DNA of 64,000 nt, from positions 35,345,282-35,409,281 of the forward strand of contig OZ018327.1 of assembly GCA_963969495.1 (NCBI GenBank), given 5' to 3'. The DNA comes from Ceratothoa steindachneri. Lineage: Eukaryota; Arthropoda; Malacostraca; Isopoda; Cymothoidae. Of this stretch, positions 20,986 to 33,505 are shown piece by piece. The position numbers were made by a program, and so were the translations under genes. The notes below the pieces were generated by a model, which saw only the letters and a program-made list of their open reading frames with translations, had not been told where the DNA came from and did not search any database. Numbering within the stretch: the stretch's first letter is position 1; each line of letters starts with the position of its first letter.

Positions 20986-23636
20986 ATCTCTTCTATTTCA
21001 TTTCAACTAAATTTCTTCCATCTCATTTCAACTACATCTCCTTCATCTCATTTCAATTACATCTCCTCCATCTCATTTCAACTACATCTTCTCCATCTCA
21101 TTTCAACTACATCTCTTCCCCTTCATTTCAAAAACATCTTTTCCGTCTCATTTCAACTACATCTCTTCCCTCTCATTTCAACTACATGTTTTCCATCTCA
21201 TTTCAACTACATCTCTTCCATCTCATTTCAACTACATGTCTTCCATCTCATTTCAACTGCATCTCTTCCATGGCATTTCAACCAACTACATCTCTTTCCT
21301 CTCATTTCACCTACATCTCTTCCATCTCATTTCAAGTACATCTTTTCTATTTCATTTCAACTACATGTCTTCCATCCCATTTCAAGTACATCTCTTCCAT
21401 CTCATTTTAACTACATCTTTTCCGTCTCATTTCAACTACATCTCTTCCATCTCATTTCAACTACATGTCTTCCATCCCATTTCAAGTACATCTCTTCCAT
21501 CTCATTTTAACTACATCTTTTCCGACTCATTTCAAGTACATCTCTTCCATCCCATTTCAAGTACATCTCTTCCATCTCATTTTAACTACATCTTTTCCGT
21601 CTCATTTCAACTACATCTCTTCCATCTCATTTCAACTACATGTCTTCCATCCCATTTCAAGTACATCTCTTCCATCTCATTTTAACTACATCTTTTCCGA
21701 CTCATTTCAACTACATGTCTTCCATCCCATTTCAAGTACATCTCTTCCATCTCATTTTAACTACATCTTTTCCGTCTCATTTCAACTACATCTTTTCTAT
21801 TTCATTTCAACTACATGTCTTCCATCCCATTTCAAGTACATCTCTTCCATCTCATTTTAACTACATCTTTTCCGACTCATTTCAACTACATGTCTTCCAT
21901 CCCATTTCAAGTACATCTCTTCCATCTCATTTTAACTACATCTTTTCCGTCTCATTTCAACTACATCTTTTCTATTTCATTTCAACTACATGTCTTCCAT
22001 CCCATTTCAAGTACATCTCTTCCATCTCATTTTAACTACATCTTTTCCGACTCATTTCAACTACATCTCTTCCATCCCATTTCAAGTACATCTCTTCCAT
22101 CTCATTTTAACTACATCTTTTCCGTCTCATTTCAACTACATCTCTTCCATCTCATTTCAACTACATGTCTTCCATCCCATTTCAAGTACATCTCTTCCAT
22201 CTCATTTTAACTACATCTTTTCCGACTCATTTCAAGTACATCTCTTCCATCCCATTTCAAGTACATCTCTTCCATCTCATTTTAACTACATCTTTTCCGT
22301 CTCATTTCAACTACATCTCTTCCATCTCATTTCAACTACATGTCTTCCATCCCATTTCAAGTACATCTCTTCCATCTCATTTTAACTACATCTTTTCCGA
22401 CTCATTTCAACTACATGTCTTCCATCCCATTTCAAGTACATCTCTTCCATCTCATTTTAACTACATCTTTTCCGTCTCATTTCAACTACATCTTTTCTAT
22501 TTCATTTCAACTACATGTCTTCCATCCCATTTCAAGTACATCTCTTCCATCTCATTTTAACTACATCTTTTCCGACTCATTTCAAGTACATCTCTTCCAT
22601 CCCATTTCAAGTACATCTCTTCCATCTCATTTTAACTACATCTTTTCCGTCTCATTTCAACTACATCTCTTCCATCTCATTTCAACTACATGTCTTCCAT
22701 CCCATTTCAAGTACATCTCTTCCATCTCATTTTAACTACATCTTTTCCGACTCATTTCAACTACATGTCTTCCATCCCATTTCAAGTACATCTCTTCCAT
22801 CTCATTTTAACTACATCTTTTCCGTCTCATTTCAACTACATCTTTTCTATTTCATTTCAACTACATTCCTTCCATCCCATTTCAAGTACATCTCTTCCAT
22901 CTCATTTTAACTACATCTTTTCCGACTCATTTCAAGTACATCTCTTCCATCCCATTTCAAGTACATCTCTTCCATCTCATTTTAACTACATCTTTTCCGT
23001 CTCATTTCAACTACATCTTTTCTATTTCATTTCAACTACATGTCTTCCATCCCATTTCAAGTACATCTCTTCCATCTCATTTTAACTACATCTTTTCCGA
23101 CTCATTTCAAGTACATCTCTTCCATCCCATTTCAAGTACATCTCTTCCATCTCATTTTAACTACATCTTTTCCGTCTCATTTCAACTACATCTCTTCCAT
23201 CTCATTTCAACTACATGTCTTCCATCCTATTTCAAGTACATCTCTTCCATCTCATTTTAACTACATCTTTTCCGACTCATTTCAACTACATGTCTTCCAT
23301 CCCATTTCAAGTACATCTCTTCCATCTCATTTTAACTACATCTTTTCCGTCTCATTTCAACTACATCTTTTCTATTTCATTTCAACTACATGTCTTCCAT
23401 CTTATTTCAAGTACATCTCTTCCATCTCATTTTAACTACATCTTTTCCGACTCATTTCAAGTACATCTCTTCCATCCCATTTCAAGTACATCTCTTCCAT
23501 CTCATTTTAACTACATCTTTTCCGTCTCATTTCAACTACATCTCTTCCATCTCATCTCAACTACATGTCTTCCATCCCATTTCAAGTACATCTCTTCCAT
23601 CTCATTTCAACTACATCTCTTCTATCTCATTTGAAC
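20986..23636. repeat. 25-bp satellite with 175-bp higher-order unit
   Basis: About 106 tandem copies of a 25-bp monomer (consensus near CATCTCTTCCATCTCATTTCA plus ACTA). From about 21460, seven variant monomers repeat as a block every 175 bases (block starts at 21465, 21640, 21815 and so on to 23390). Diagnostic variants are TGTCTTCCATCCC, TTTTCCGACTC and TTTTCTATTTC. Two slots (after CCGACTC, and the seventh monomer) vary between blocks. Because 25 is not a multiple of 3, the open frames along it are a by-product of the repeat and not a protein. Confidence 0.95.
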
Positions 23637-23689
23637 TCTTTATTACTCACTCTATTTTTGTTCGATGAATATATATTCATTTAAATAGG

Positions 23690-24310
23690 GTGGGGGTCTC
23701 TGGGCCTCGCCGATCCGGTGTTTGATTTGTGACGTCGAGGCGCGGGTTCAATTCCAGGTGACAGCAGACCCTTTGAACGGCCTCATGAACTGGTCGCCCA
23801 ATGGGGGATACACTGACACTCACTTTCCCGGAGGTAAGCATAGCTCCGCTATCATTTCCATTCCCGCCTTCACAGCACAACATACTCATTCGCTTATTTG
23901 TTCCGGACCCCTGTGGATGAGGCCCTGAGGCCCTCCTATAGGGGTACTTATACCCTCATAACCCTGACACGGACACCCTCCTACGGGAGGGGGGGGGTTA
24001 CAAAGGTTCCACCTTGGCTAGCTGGTGTCAAAAAACCCCAATATGACCATGAGCCTCCCCCCCCTTTCTCACCCAACGTTGACCTACCTCTGATACCTTC
24101 AAAACTCACCAGTAATTGTCATTCTGATCTTTATGTGCATTTTATTTGCAGACAGGGGGTGGGGGTCCAAGATGTGAGAGGCGAATGGCGTTACGTTACT
24201 TATCAAATAAACAGTGCTCGTCTTTGCCTTTTATCTATCTATTTATATATCTTTCTTTATATCTATCTATCTAATTATCTCTATCTATCTATCCAGCTAT
24301 CAAATCGGGG
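23690..24310 (+). repeat. SINE-like repeat with tRNA-like head and (TATC)n tail
   Basis: Near 23735-23756 GCGGGTTCAATTCC is a good pol III B box, and GGTCTCTGGGCCTC upstream may be the A box. A body of about 450 bases ends in irregular TATC repeats (24233-24300). The segment around 24110-24150 (ATTGTCATTCTGA, CTTTATGTGCATTTTA) recurs in similar form at 32150-32190, which supports a dispersed family. The frame at 23898-24326 has no coding signature. Confidence 0.5.
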
Positions 24311-26499
24311 ATTAAGCTCGAAATAAAAACAAACTAATTTAATCCATTATTTATTCAGAAAATGTGCACAGGAACTTGTATCAAAATTATACATTTAACA
24401 TTCACACACAATTACATACATCTACAAATAGCGAATTTCCACTTCTTCTTTTTATCCAATTCGCGAAGTCAATCCGAAATTCAGTAATTTAAGACATTAC
24501 CAGATTGTAATTATAATTACAAAATTACATAAGACAATCATCACTACTTATCGGGATACTTATCGTACATCAGGAGATTACTGGAGATTGTTAGAACATA
24601 ATTACAGAATTGTGCGCGTGAGTAAAATAATTACATGTGTGTATAATTACAGTATTTAAACCTTTGTAATTAGTTAGGAAGAGTGTTCCGTTCTAGATGA
24701 ATCGCTATTTAAAGGCGTTCTTTTGACGCCCATTAACTGAGCCACAGGAATTCTGTGAAGATGGGCTCGACGAGAGAGATTAGAGATCCATATCTGCCAA
24801 TATTAAACTTGGGTTTTAAAGACTCCGATGGACACGGGTTGTTAAAAATATTGAGAGGTGGACATCGGTGGTGAATGGTAAGAACAGAATTAGGGGAGAC
24901 AGAAGATAGATAATAATTAAAGGAAGAATCAGTAAAAAAGGGAAATAATCCATTGACTCGGAAATACTGGCCTCAAGAATAGACATTTTGAATGCTGCTG
25001 TGGCATGTTCGTAAGTACTGATGTATGAATTTAGACTTACGAACTTAGTGAGCTATTGTTAAAAAGACCATTAAAGACGCTATAGACAGTTGGACTAAAC
25101 AGGGATGAGGTGACAAAGAGTTAAGTTCACAACCGGTAAAAAGAGATAAATAATTGGTAGCATCTGGCAACCTCAAACTATCCTTTAATCAAGTCTGTCA
25201 TTCTCCCCCCCCCTCCCCCCCCGTCTCTCTCTCTCTCTCTCTCTCTGGAAGTATCATAAGTTTGTTTGTTTTTTAAATGGAGGAGAGTTTTTTGGTTTTA
25301 ATCCCCAAAACAAAGGTCTATTTTGAAATATTTTTCTTTCTGTCTATCCACGCACAAAAAAAAATCAACAATAACTTATATAAAAATAAATTCACTCTCT
25401 TTCCTTTAATAAATATAACTTAAGATAAAGTTCATATTTACAGTTGAAAATAAATCCAAATAAAACTGAACCAAACGACATTTCTTAATCTGTTTGGTTC
25501 CATATAATTACTCTAATTATTCCAGTAGTGATAATGCATTTATTTTCAAACCAGATAAATTCAGGCAATTTCCTATGATTAAAAGTTATATTTTTGTAAG
25601 TACAAACCGACAGAGAACAATTAAAACTACAAAGAACATTCTCCCTGGAGCTTCAATCAACATCATACATTTCAAGTTCTTTTCTTCACTTGGTGATCTC
25701 TGCTCCACAAAACATAACTTAATAAAGGACATTTGTGCAAAGTATCTGAACTGCACAACTCTCGTGTACTATTACAAAGAGCTATGTACTATAGGAATTT
25801 ACAAATGCTAGGAAGTTGCGGAGTTTATGTGAATTACCAACACTTATTACCTACAGAAACCACTAGAGTCGTTCTTGAAGTTCAAATATTTCACTTTGGA
25901 AGATCTTTTTGAATTGATCGAGGTGGAATTAGTTGAAGAAGAAACGTGAAACCTACTTTTCCTCACATAGTCTAGTAAGTGATCTTGGTATTTAAGATGT
26001 TAGGTAATACATAAACCATGGACGATATTGTCAGAATAAGTGATAACACTAAAGCTAAGTTACCATTATATTCACCAGAACATTATTGCTGAGTATTCAA
26101 TTTAGTTATCAATATTGCTTCGTCTGGATCACGTATCTAAACAGATTGTTCACATTCCTCACACTGAACATAGTATATGGTCTATACAGGTAAACAAAAC
26201 ACTAGTCTTCAAAATCTAATTTCCTGGGAAGGCGTAGTTATCAGTCAAAATTATTTAACTAAGTTAAATATAGAAGATCGGTTAATGACCATTTCAAAAT
26301 AAATCAATCGCCATTGTGTTCATCTTTACTAAAAACACAACTAAAGAGTTGTTTTCTGTATGAAAGGAACTTTGTTTACACATCAGACTTAAACTTATCC
26401 ACAACACATGTTTAGGGGCACTTTTGAAAGGTAAGAAAATAATTGTTCTAAATTTCGAAGGCTTTGGAGTTTCAGGTTGGAGTCGTGAAATTGTCCAAT
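24311..26499 (-). other. AT-rich region, possible 3' UTR of the DM9 gene
   Basis: 2.2 kb without coding motifs on either strand; a short C/CT run lies at 25204-25246. It lies 3' of the stop codon of the minus-strand gene. AATAAA signals on that strand occur near 25540 and 24350, so part may be 3' UTR. The frame 25494-25811 has no recognisable motif. Confidence 0.35.
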
Positions 26500-27787
26500 T
26501 CATCCGAGGAAAAGTGTCATTAAGAAGATGAACGGCAGATAAGCGAAATTGTGAAGTTCAATGGTCACAACTTCACCTCCAGCCACGGCATTTTCATCTC
26601 GAACTTCTCTTCCTGCGGGGTTGTTTAGATTTTCTGGCTGAGGTTTACCTGGTCTAACCATTGACACCCAGGGAGGTTCGGGTACTGTGGTTGTAGTAGA
26701 CGTAGTTGTGGTAGTCGTAGTTGTAGTCGTGGTAGATTGGTAGAGTACGTTGATTCTTTCCTTAATTCCAAGTTCAGTCTTGTTGTGTAGATAGTAGGGT
26801 GGTGAGTATATAGCCTGTAGCATCAGAAGGCGTTCATCCATATGTAGACCCTCTATGACTCTGGAAAGCCTTGTACCATCGCCGTAGGAGGCAGTCAGGG
26901 TACCAACGTAGGGAGATTCGGTTTTACGAACAGTGCCAATCACCTTGACATTTGTGGCGGTGCCAGGAGGTAGGTCATACTCGAGAAGTTGGCTGTAGAC
27001 ACTATCAAACACATTCTGCACCCCCCACGTGATATCTTGTTCCTCTTCTTCAGGCTTGGGAGTCAATACCCGTGCCTTTCTGCCGATTAATGTCCCTTTA
27101 ACCTGACCCCAGTAAACTAGATGTTTTGTAGTGATGTCCACTGCTTCCGCAATCCGTTGCTGGGCAGTTCCATCATTTTCTAAAGTTGTCTCTTTCTTTA
27201 CTTGCTCGTCCACAGCCACATTCTTGCGTTTGCGGTCCAATGCAATTGTCTTCAGCTCGTAACTTTCCGGCTCATCCTCAGCCAGTACCAGGGCCTGGTC
27301 GGACCTTTGAACCACCTCGCCGTCCACGATATGAACCCTTCTTTCAGGGGGCACCAAATACCCCGCCTGGGGAATTCCATCTCCGCCGACACGGAAAGCT
27401 AGGAACTGTTTCTGTTTCTCCGACGAGGCGACCGCGTTCTCTGGGGGGGCATTATACTTGTCCCAGGTGAATGCCCTGACCCTCGCTGACCCGTTGATGG
27501 ACACTAGTACCTCGTAACCCTCAGAGACCTCCAGAGCCTGGTCGAGGAAGGGGGCTGTGCATATCCCCCCGTGGAGAGAGCCACCGGCGAAGGTGCCATG
27601 CTGCTCGGCCCGGCACCACACGGTGGACACGTCGCTGTCACTGATGGGGATAGCGTGTTCTGGGATACCCCCAGCCCCACCAGGGACCCACTTGAGCGTG
27701 GAGGAGGTCACGATTCGTCCCCCATCCAGTCGCAAACGCGCTAGTTCAGCGTCGATGTGCGATACCAAAACAAGGGCGACAACGAAC
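26500..27787 (-). CDS. DM9-domain, probably GPI-anchored protein (Unzipped-like), last exon
   Basis: The exon encodes about 429 residues to a TGA. It opens inside a signal peptide (FVVALVLVSHIDA), so the start codon lies in an upstream exon not found here. Two DM9-type repeats follow. The first runs from TLKWVPGGAGGIPEHA to EGYEVLV; the second has W near RAFTWDKYNAPPENAV and closes with ESYEL. Next is a beta-rich region with LPPGTATNVKVIGTV and SPYVGTLTASYGDGTRL, which resembles the aerolysin/natterin-type fold. Then come a Thr run of about 17 residues (mucin-like stalk) and a hydrophobic C-terminus (FAYLPFIFLMTLFLG), as in GPI signals. NGS and NKT are possible glycosylation sites. The layout recalls insect Unzipped, a neural surface protein; a natterin-like lectin or pore-forming protein is the alternative. 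No frame break was seen in the exon. Confidence 0.75.
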
Positions 27788-27810
27788 CTGAAAATACAGA
27801 AAAAAAACAC
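27788..27810 (-). promoter_or_regulatory. Splice acceptor of the DM9 gene
   Basis: On the minus strand an uninterrupted pyrimidine tract leads to CTGTATTTTCAG before GTTCG. The exon would start on the third base of a codon. An alternative reading of this tract as coding begins at GTG and gives Phe-rich residues, which is implausible as a start. Confidence 0.8.
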
Positions 27811-27844
27811 AATTCAAGCAATGGAAACAATGAAATGGACACAA

Positions 27845-28680
27845 ACAAGTCACTTATCTAGTGAGTGTCAACAGTGAACTTAAAAGCAAAGGAAACAAAG
27901 AAGGCATTTGACTAGTGAGTGTCAACGACGAACTTAAAAGCAAAGGAAACAAAGAAGGCAATTGACTAGTGAGTGTCAACGACGAACTTAAAAGCAAAGG
28001 AAACAAAGAAGGCATTTGACTAGTGAGTGTCAACGACGAACTTAAAAGCAAAGGAAACAAAGAAGGCAATTGACTAGTGAGTGTCAACGACGAACTTAAA
28101 AACAAAGGAAACAAAGAAGGCATTTGACTAGTGAGTGTCAACGACGAACTTAAAAACAAAGGAAACAAAGAAGGCATTTGACTAGTGAGTGCCAACGATG
28201 AACTTAAAAGCAAAGGAAACTAAGAAGGCATTTGACTAGTGAGTGTCAACAGTGAACTTAAAAGCAAGGGAAACAAAGAAGGCATTTGACTAGTGAGTGT
28301 CAACAATGAACTTAAAAGCAAAGGAAACAAAGAAGGCATTTGACTAGTGAGTGTCAACGACGAACTTAAAAGCAACATAAACAAAGAAGGCATTTGACTA
28401 GTGAGTGTCAGCAATGAACTTAAACGAAGGAAACAAAGAAGGCATTTGACTAGTGAGTGTCAGCAATGAACTTAAAACAAAGTAAACAAAGAAGGCATTT
28501 TAGTAAAAGCCAACAATGAACTTGAAAACAATGGAAACAAAGAAAGCCTTCGAATAAAGAGTGCCAACAATGAACTTAAAACGAAGGAAACAAAGAAGGC
28601 ATTTGACTAGTGAGTGCGAACAATGAAAGTGAAAATAAAGGAAACAAAGAAAATAAGGCATTTGAGTAAAGAATGATACA
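27845..28680. repeat. 54-bp minisatellite in the intron
   Basis: About 14 copies of a 54-bp unit containing CATTTGACTAGTGAGTGTCA and AAACAAAGAAGG. Copies decay toward the right. Confidence 0.9.
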
Positions 28681-28689
28681 ATGAACTTG

Positions 28690-28965
28690 AAAACAAGGCA
28701 ACAGAGAAGTCATCTTAGTTAAGAGTGCCAACAATGAACTTGAAAACAAGGCAACAGAGAAGTCATCTTAGTTAAGAGTGCCAACAATGAACTTGAAAAC
28801 AAGGCAACAGAGAAGTCATCTTAGTTAAGAGTGCCAACAATGAACTTGAAAACAAGGCAACAGAGAAGTCATCTTAGTTAAGAGTGCCAACAATGAACTT
28901 GAAAACAAGGCAACAGAGAAGTCATCTTAGTTAAGAGTGCCAACAATGAACTTGAAAACAAAGGA
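28690..28965. repeat. 53-bp minisatellite, five nearly identical copies
   Basis: GTCATCTTAGTTAAGAGTGC starts each unit, with AACAATGAACTTGAAAACAA inside. It is related to the preceding 54-bp unit but more homogeneous, so it expanded more recently. Confidence 0.9.
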
Positions 28966-30590
28966 AATAAGCCAAAGGTAATAAAAAGTGGTAATAAAAA
29001 AGTAGCCCAATGTAATAAAGAGGTGGCAAAAGGTAATAAAAAGTAGCCAAAGGTAATAAAAAGGTGTCAATAAAAAGTAGCCACATGTTATAAAAAAGGT
29101 TGCCATAAAAGTGCCCAAAGGTAATTAAAAAGAGTGACAATAAAAAGTAGCCAAAGGTAATAAAATATGGTAATAAAAAGTAGCCAAAGGTAATTAAAAG
29201 TTGTCAATAAAAAAGTACCCAGAGGTAATAAAAAGGTGGCAATGAAACGTATCCAAAGGTAATAAAAAGGTGGCAATAAAAGTAACCAATAGTAATAAAA
29301 ATGTGGTAACAAAAGGTAGCTAAAGGTAATAAAAAATGTTGCAATGAAAAATGAAGCCAAAGGTAATACAAGGGTGGCAATAAAAGAGTAGTTAAAGGTA
29401 ATAAACAGGTGACAAAAAAAGTACTCAAGGGTAATAAAAAGGTGTTCATAAAAAGTAGCCACAGGTAATAAAAAGTCGCCAAATGCAATAAAAGGTGGTA
29501 ATAAAAACTAGAGAAAGGTAATAAAAAGTGCCAAAGGTAATAAAAAATATGGCAATAAAAAGTAGCTGAATGTAATAAAAGTGGTAATAAAAAATAGCCA
29601 CAAGTAATAAAAGGTAGCAATAAAAGTAGCCAAATGTATTTAAAAAGTTGGTAATAAAATGGCAATAAGAAAAATAGCCAAAGTTAATAAACAAAATAGC
29701 CAAAGTTAATAAAAATGAGCTAACGATAATCAAAGGTGGCAATAAAAAGTATCCAAGGGCAATAAAAGGTGGTAATAAAAAATTAGCCAAAAGTAATGAA
29801 CAATGTGGAATTAAAAGAGTAGCCTAAGATAATAAAAAGGTAGTAATAAAAGGTAGCCAAAGTAATAAAATGTAGCGAAAGGTAAAAAAAGGTTGCAATA
29901 AAAAGTAGCCAAAGGTAATACAAAATAACCTCAAGTAATAAAAAGGGTGGAATTTAAAAAGTAGCCAAAGGTAATAAAAAGGTGGTAATTAAAAAGTAGC
30001 CAAAGGTAATAAAAAGGTGGTAATTAAAAAGTCGACAAAGGTAATAGAAGGTGACAATCAAAAGGAGCCAAAGGTAATAAAAAGTGGTAATAAAAAAGTA
30101 GCCCAATGTAATAAAGAGGTGGCAAAAGGTAATAAAAAGTAGTCAAAGGTAATAAAAAAGTGGAAATAAAAAGTAGCCAAAGGTACTAAAAGGTGGTAAT
30201 GAAAAGTAGCCAAAAATAATAAAAGGTGTAAATAAAAGTAGCCAAATATAATAAAAGGGTGGAATTAAAAAAAATAGCCAAAGGTAATAAAAAGGTGGTG
30301 ATAAAAATTAGCCACAAGTAATAAAAGGGTGGATTTTTAAAAAAGAAATAGCTAAATAAACAAGTAGCCAAATGTAGTAAAAAGGTGGCAATAAAAAGTA
30401 GACAAAGGTAGTAAAAAGTGGTAATAAAAAGTAGACAAAGGTAGTAAAAAGTGGTAATAAAAAGTAGCCAAAGGTAATAAAAAGGTGGAAATAAAGTAGC
30501 CAAAGGCAATCAAAAGTGTGGAAATAAAAAAGTAGCCAAAGGTAATAAAAGGTGGCAATAAGAAAGTAGCCAGTGGTAATAAAAATATTA
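28966..30590. repeat. Degenerate ~34-bp AT-rich minisatellite
   Basis: About 1.6 kb of irregular units built from AAAGGTAATAAAAAG, TGGTAATAAAA and AGTAGCC. The hydrophobic frames on the minus strand are by-products of TTATTAC repeats. Confidence 0.9.
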
Positions 30591-31027
30591 ATCCTTATCT
30601 CTTCTGTCATTTCAGGGCAGAATGAGAGCCAGCGGGAGGAGGGCGGCAAAGCTGTAGGTGAACTCACTCGAGATGGGGATAGTGAACTATTAAACATAAT
30701 ACTAGTGTACTACTACAAGGGGCATGGGAGTGTAGTGGTAATAGTGGAATATTACAAAAGAGGCTACTACAACTATTGCGAGGGGATATGAGTAGTGAAA
30801 TGTCAATTGCACTATCACTGCAACGGTAGTGTTCGCGAATGGGGAGTAATAGTTTACTACCCTCCCCCTCCTCAATGAGACCTGGGGAGGAAGTTATAGG
30901 GGAGGTTAGGGGCTGGGTGTCGTCCACGTATTTTCCATTCCACCAACTTCACCGCTTTCTTTAAGAAGCTTTCCTCGTATAGTTGTGAGTGAGATTTCCT
31001 CGTTGGTTTTGATGTTTTGTTTTTAAT
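30591..31027. other. No recognisable gene; possible splice-acceptor-like site
   Basis: TCTTCTGTCATTTCAG at about 30599-30614 looks like a plus-strand acceptor, but no coding motif follows. The missing first exon of the DM9 gene could lie here or further right; I cannot identify it. Confidence 0.35.
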
Positions 31028-31035
31028 CAATGCTC

Positions 31036-31111
<76 letters not shown>

Positions 31112-31118
31112 CTCTCTC
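31028..31118. repeat. (CT)n microsatellite
   Basis: About 90 bases of CT with a few TTT interruptions. Confidence 0.95.
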
Positions 31119-31497
31119 TATCGGACAGTATTATTACTTCCTTCTTTTTTGTTCGTACACGCGAATCTCCTGGTACTTTGTCGTACGTATTTCCCTCAAG
31201 AGGTCTTCTTATGTCTGTCCTTAACCCCCCTTCTCGATTTAGACCTCCGATGGTGAGCCTCAAGCTCCTATTTCTAACTAGGTCGGAATTACTGTAAGCG
31301 GACCGCATGTGCGCAAAAATGTGTGTCGGTATATGTGTATTGATGTGGGAGTGTGTGCGTGGGTATTTAACGCCAACTTTCACTTTGACTTTCGACTTAA
31401 GGGTGCCGGATTCCACAGTTCACCGAGTGAACTCTACCTCACACTTACACACATAAACAGTACACTAAAACTACATACACAGGGGGACTTAGAAATA

Positions 31498-33043
31498 CAG
31501 GGTGTCCCTAGAGTCTGGACCCATAGGTAAAATGCATATTTTCAACAAAAATTAAACTACATTTTATTTAATTCCATTATTAATAAAAAAAGCGAAGCGG
31601 TTTCGCCACTCTTCCTTACAGGAGGAGTTTGAGCTTCGCAGGAAGACCTTCGGTATGTTGCCTATTGCCTATCTCTCTTTGTCTCTAGTTCTTAAAAGCA
31701 TTAAAAAGGTTTCCAGTACATATCTCCTAATAATTTACTCTTGGTTTATTTTAAAGGTGAGGGAAAACTTTTATGGGAATTATTTTGATATACAGAAAAA
31801 AAAACAATCCTCAGCGCACGGAGAGATCTGGCTACCGATTGGTGGACGCGCTGTGCTCAGCCCTGTATTCGGGTGGGTAGATCTTACAACTCTCACCTCA
31901 CACATAGCCAATTACAACACTGCTTTCTTTCCTCTCCAGTATTCACAACACAACACACACACACACTCTGTTCCAAGGAATCCTGACGATGGATATCTAC
32001 ATATATCCACATACCTCTGGCGCGAAACAGGTCCCTCTCATCCGAGGTGATGAAAGCTTCCACCTGAACGTTGTTTGGTGTCAAAACATAATATTTTCTG
32101 GCAACTCTCCCCAAATGAAGACCGGCTCCTGGTGCCCTCGGGCCGACCAGCGATTGTCATACTGACCTTTATGTAGATTTTATTGTTCGATCGGGATCCT
32201 CCTGGATAAAAGGAAGGATTGGTGTCGACTAACTAACTAACTAACAACCCTCATAGTTCTTTTTTTCCATCTAAATTTGATTTTATATAAGAAAAAGTAC
32301 AAAATAAAACAGCCATGCCTTAATTTTAATACATTCTCAGAACTTCACGATTCCAAAACATTCGAGAATCATATTTTTTTTAAACTCTTACAAATAACTT
32401 TGATAAAAACTTCAAATATACGAAAAACCAACCCTGCCGGTTTGTTTTTGAACTATAAAGAAAATCTTAGAAAGAACTTCAATAAAAGCTTCAAATATAC
32501 CTACTGTAGGTGACTCAAAGACTAAATATTCAAACTGTTAAAAAATTCCATTTCTAAAATGCAGTCATATGGATAACATCTTCAAGTTAATTTCCACCAT
32601 TTGTAAAGGCAAAGTTCGATGCGATTTGAAAGATTCACCAAATACAATAACTCTCAAATTCCATCAATTTGAGCACCTTCATTTATGAAGCGCTGTTCCA
32701 TCGGGTGTCTCCGTTAGCATACCCAGGAAAAACAAGTGAAGACGGGTAAGGTCTGGTGAACGAAGAGACCAGTGTGATATTTCCTGTGTTCAGACTTTAG
32801 GAACACCCTGTATAAAAGATCAGGGTGAGGTTCACATGATCCCAATACATTAACTCCAAATTTCCGTTTGAGCACATTCATTTATGATACTCTGTTGTTT
32901 CAGGGCTCTTGAATCTTTAATTTTCATTAAGGTCACCTTCTCCTATATGATAGATACCCCATAAAATAAGTCAATGGGGTTGAAGTCTGGTGGAGGAGAC
33001 CATTGTGATAGTTCCTAAGAGTCCAGACCTTAGAGGTATCCTG
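31498..33043 (-). mobile_element. Decayed mariner-like element with duplicated end
   Basis: Left end CAGGGTGTCCCTAGAGTCTG follows TA. CAGACTTTAGGAACACCCTG then TA lies at 32791-32812, and a second right-end copy (CAGACCTTAGAGGTATCCTG, then TA) at 33024-33045. The two right segments (about 32620-32812 and 32813-33045) are diverged tandem copies. Minus-strand translation near 33000 gives WSPPPDFNPIDLFYG, a degraded 'SPDLNPxDFFLWG' mariner block with the third catalytic Asp region. The interior also carries a piece of the SINE-like repeat (32130-32200). No usable transposase remains. Confidence 0.6.
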
Positions 33044-33289
33044 TAAAAGGAAATTAAGAAAGAAATAATGATGGTAGTAATGAAAGTTTGAGTGAGTTTA
33101 GAAAGCGAGATAATACCATGTTAATACATCAAATCACTTCCGCTTTATATACATCATTACGCGGTTGTAAGAGTTTATCGAGCAACGGCAAGAACTGAAA
33201 TTGTATGCTTATTTTTTATGTTAATTCACATTTTCCGGGAACCTTTTGGATATCCCTTCATATATCAAGCGGAAGATATATTCCAACTT

Positions 33290-33505
33290 GAGATCTTTCT
33301 CGGATACACCTCCCTCCAAATTATTTTCCTCCGATATACCTCCTACCAAATCATCTTCCTCGGATACGCCTCCCTCCGAATCATCTCTCTGGGATATACT
33401 TTTCTCCAAATCATCTTCCTCGCATACACCACCCTCAAAATCATCTTCCACTGATACACTTCTCCCCATATCATCTTCCTCGGATACACCTCCCTCCATA
33501 ACAGC
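33290..33505. repeat. 30-bp minisatellite
   Basis: Seven copies of a 30-bp unit near CCTCGGATACACCTCCCTCC plus AAATCATCTT. The period is a multiple of 3, so it reads through on both strands as acidic or Ser-rich repeats. I do not call it a gene. Confidence 0.85.

Noticed and set aside
21186..23668. Long overlapping open frames across the satellite
   Set aside because: They repeat every 175 bases and shift frame with the 25-bp monomer. They are a property of a stop-free repeat, not of a gene.
27788..27810. Start of the DM9 protein at the pyrimidine tract
   Set aside because: That frame begins with GTG and reads the intron's pyrimidine tract as Phe codons; a consensus acceptor sits exactly before the coding-like sequence.
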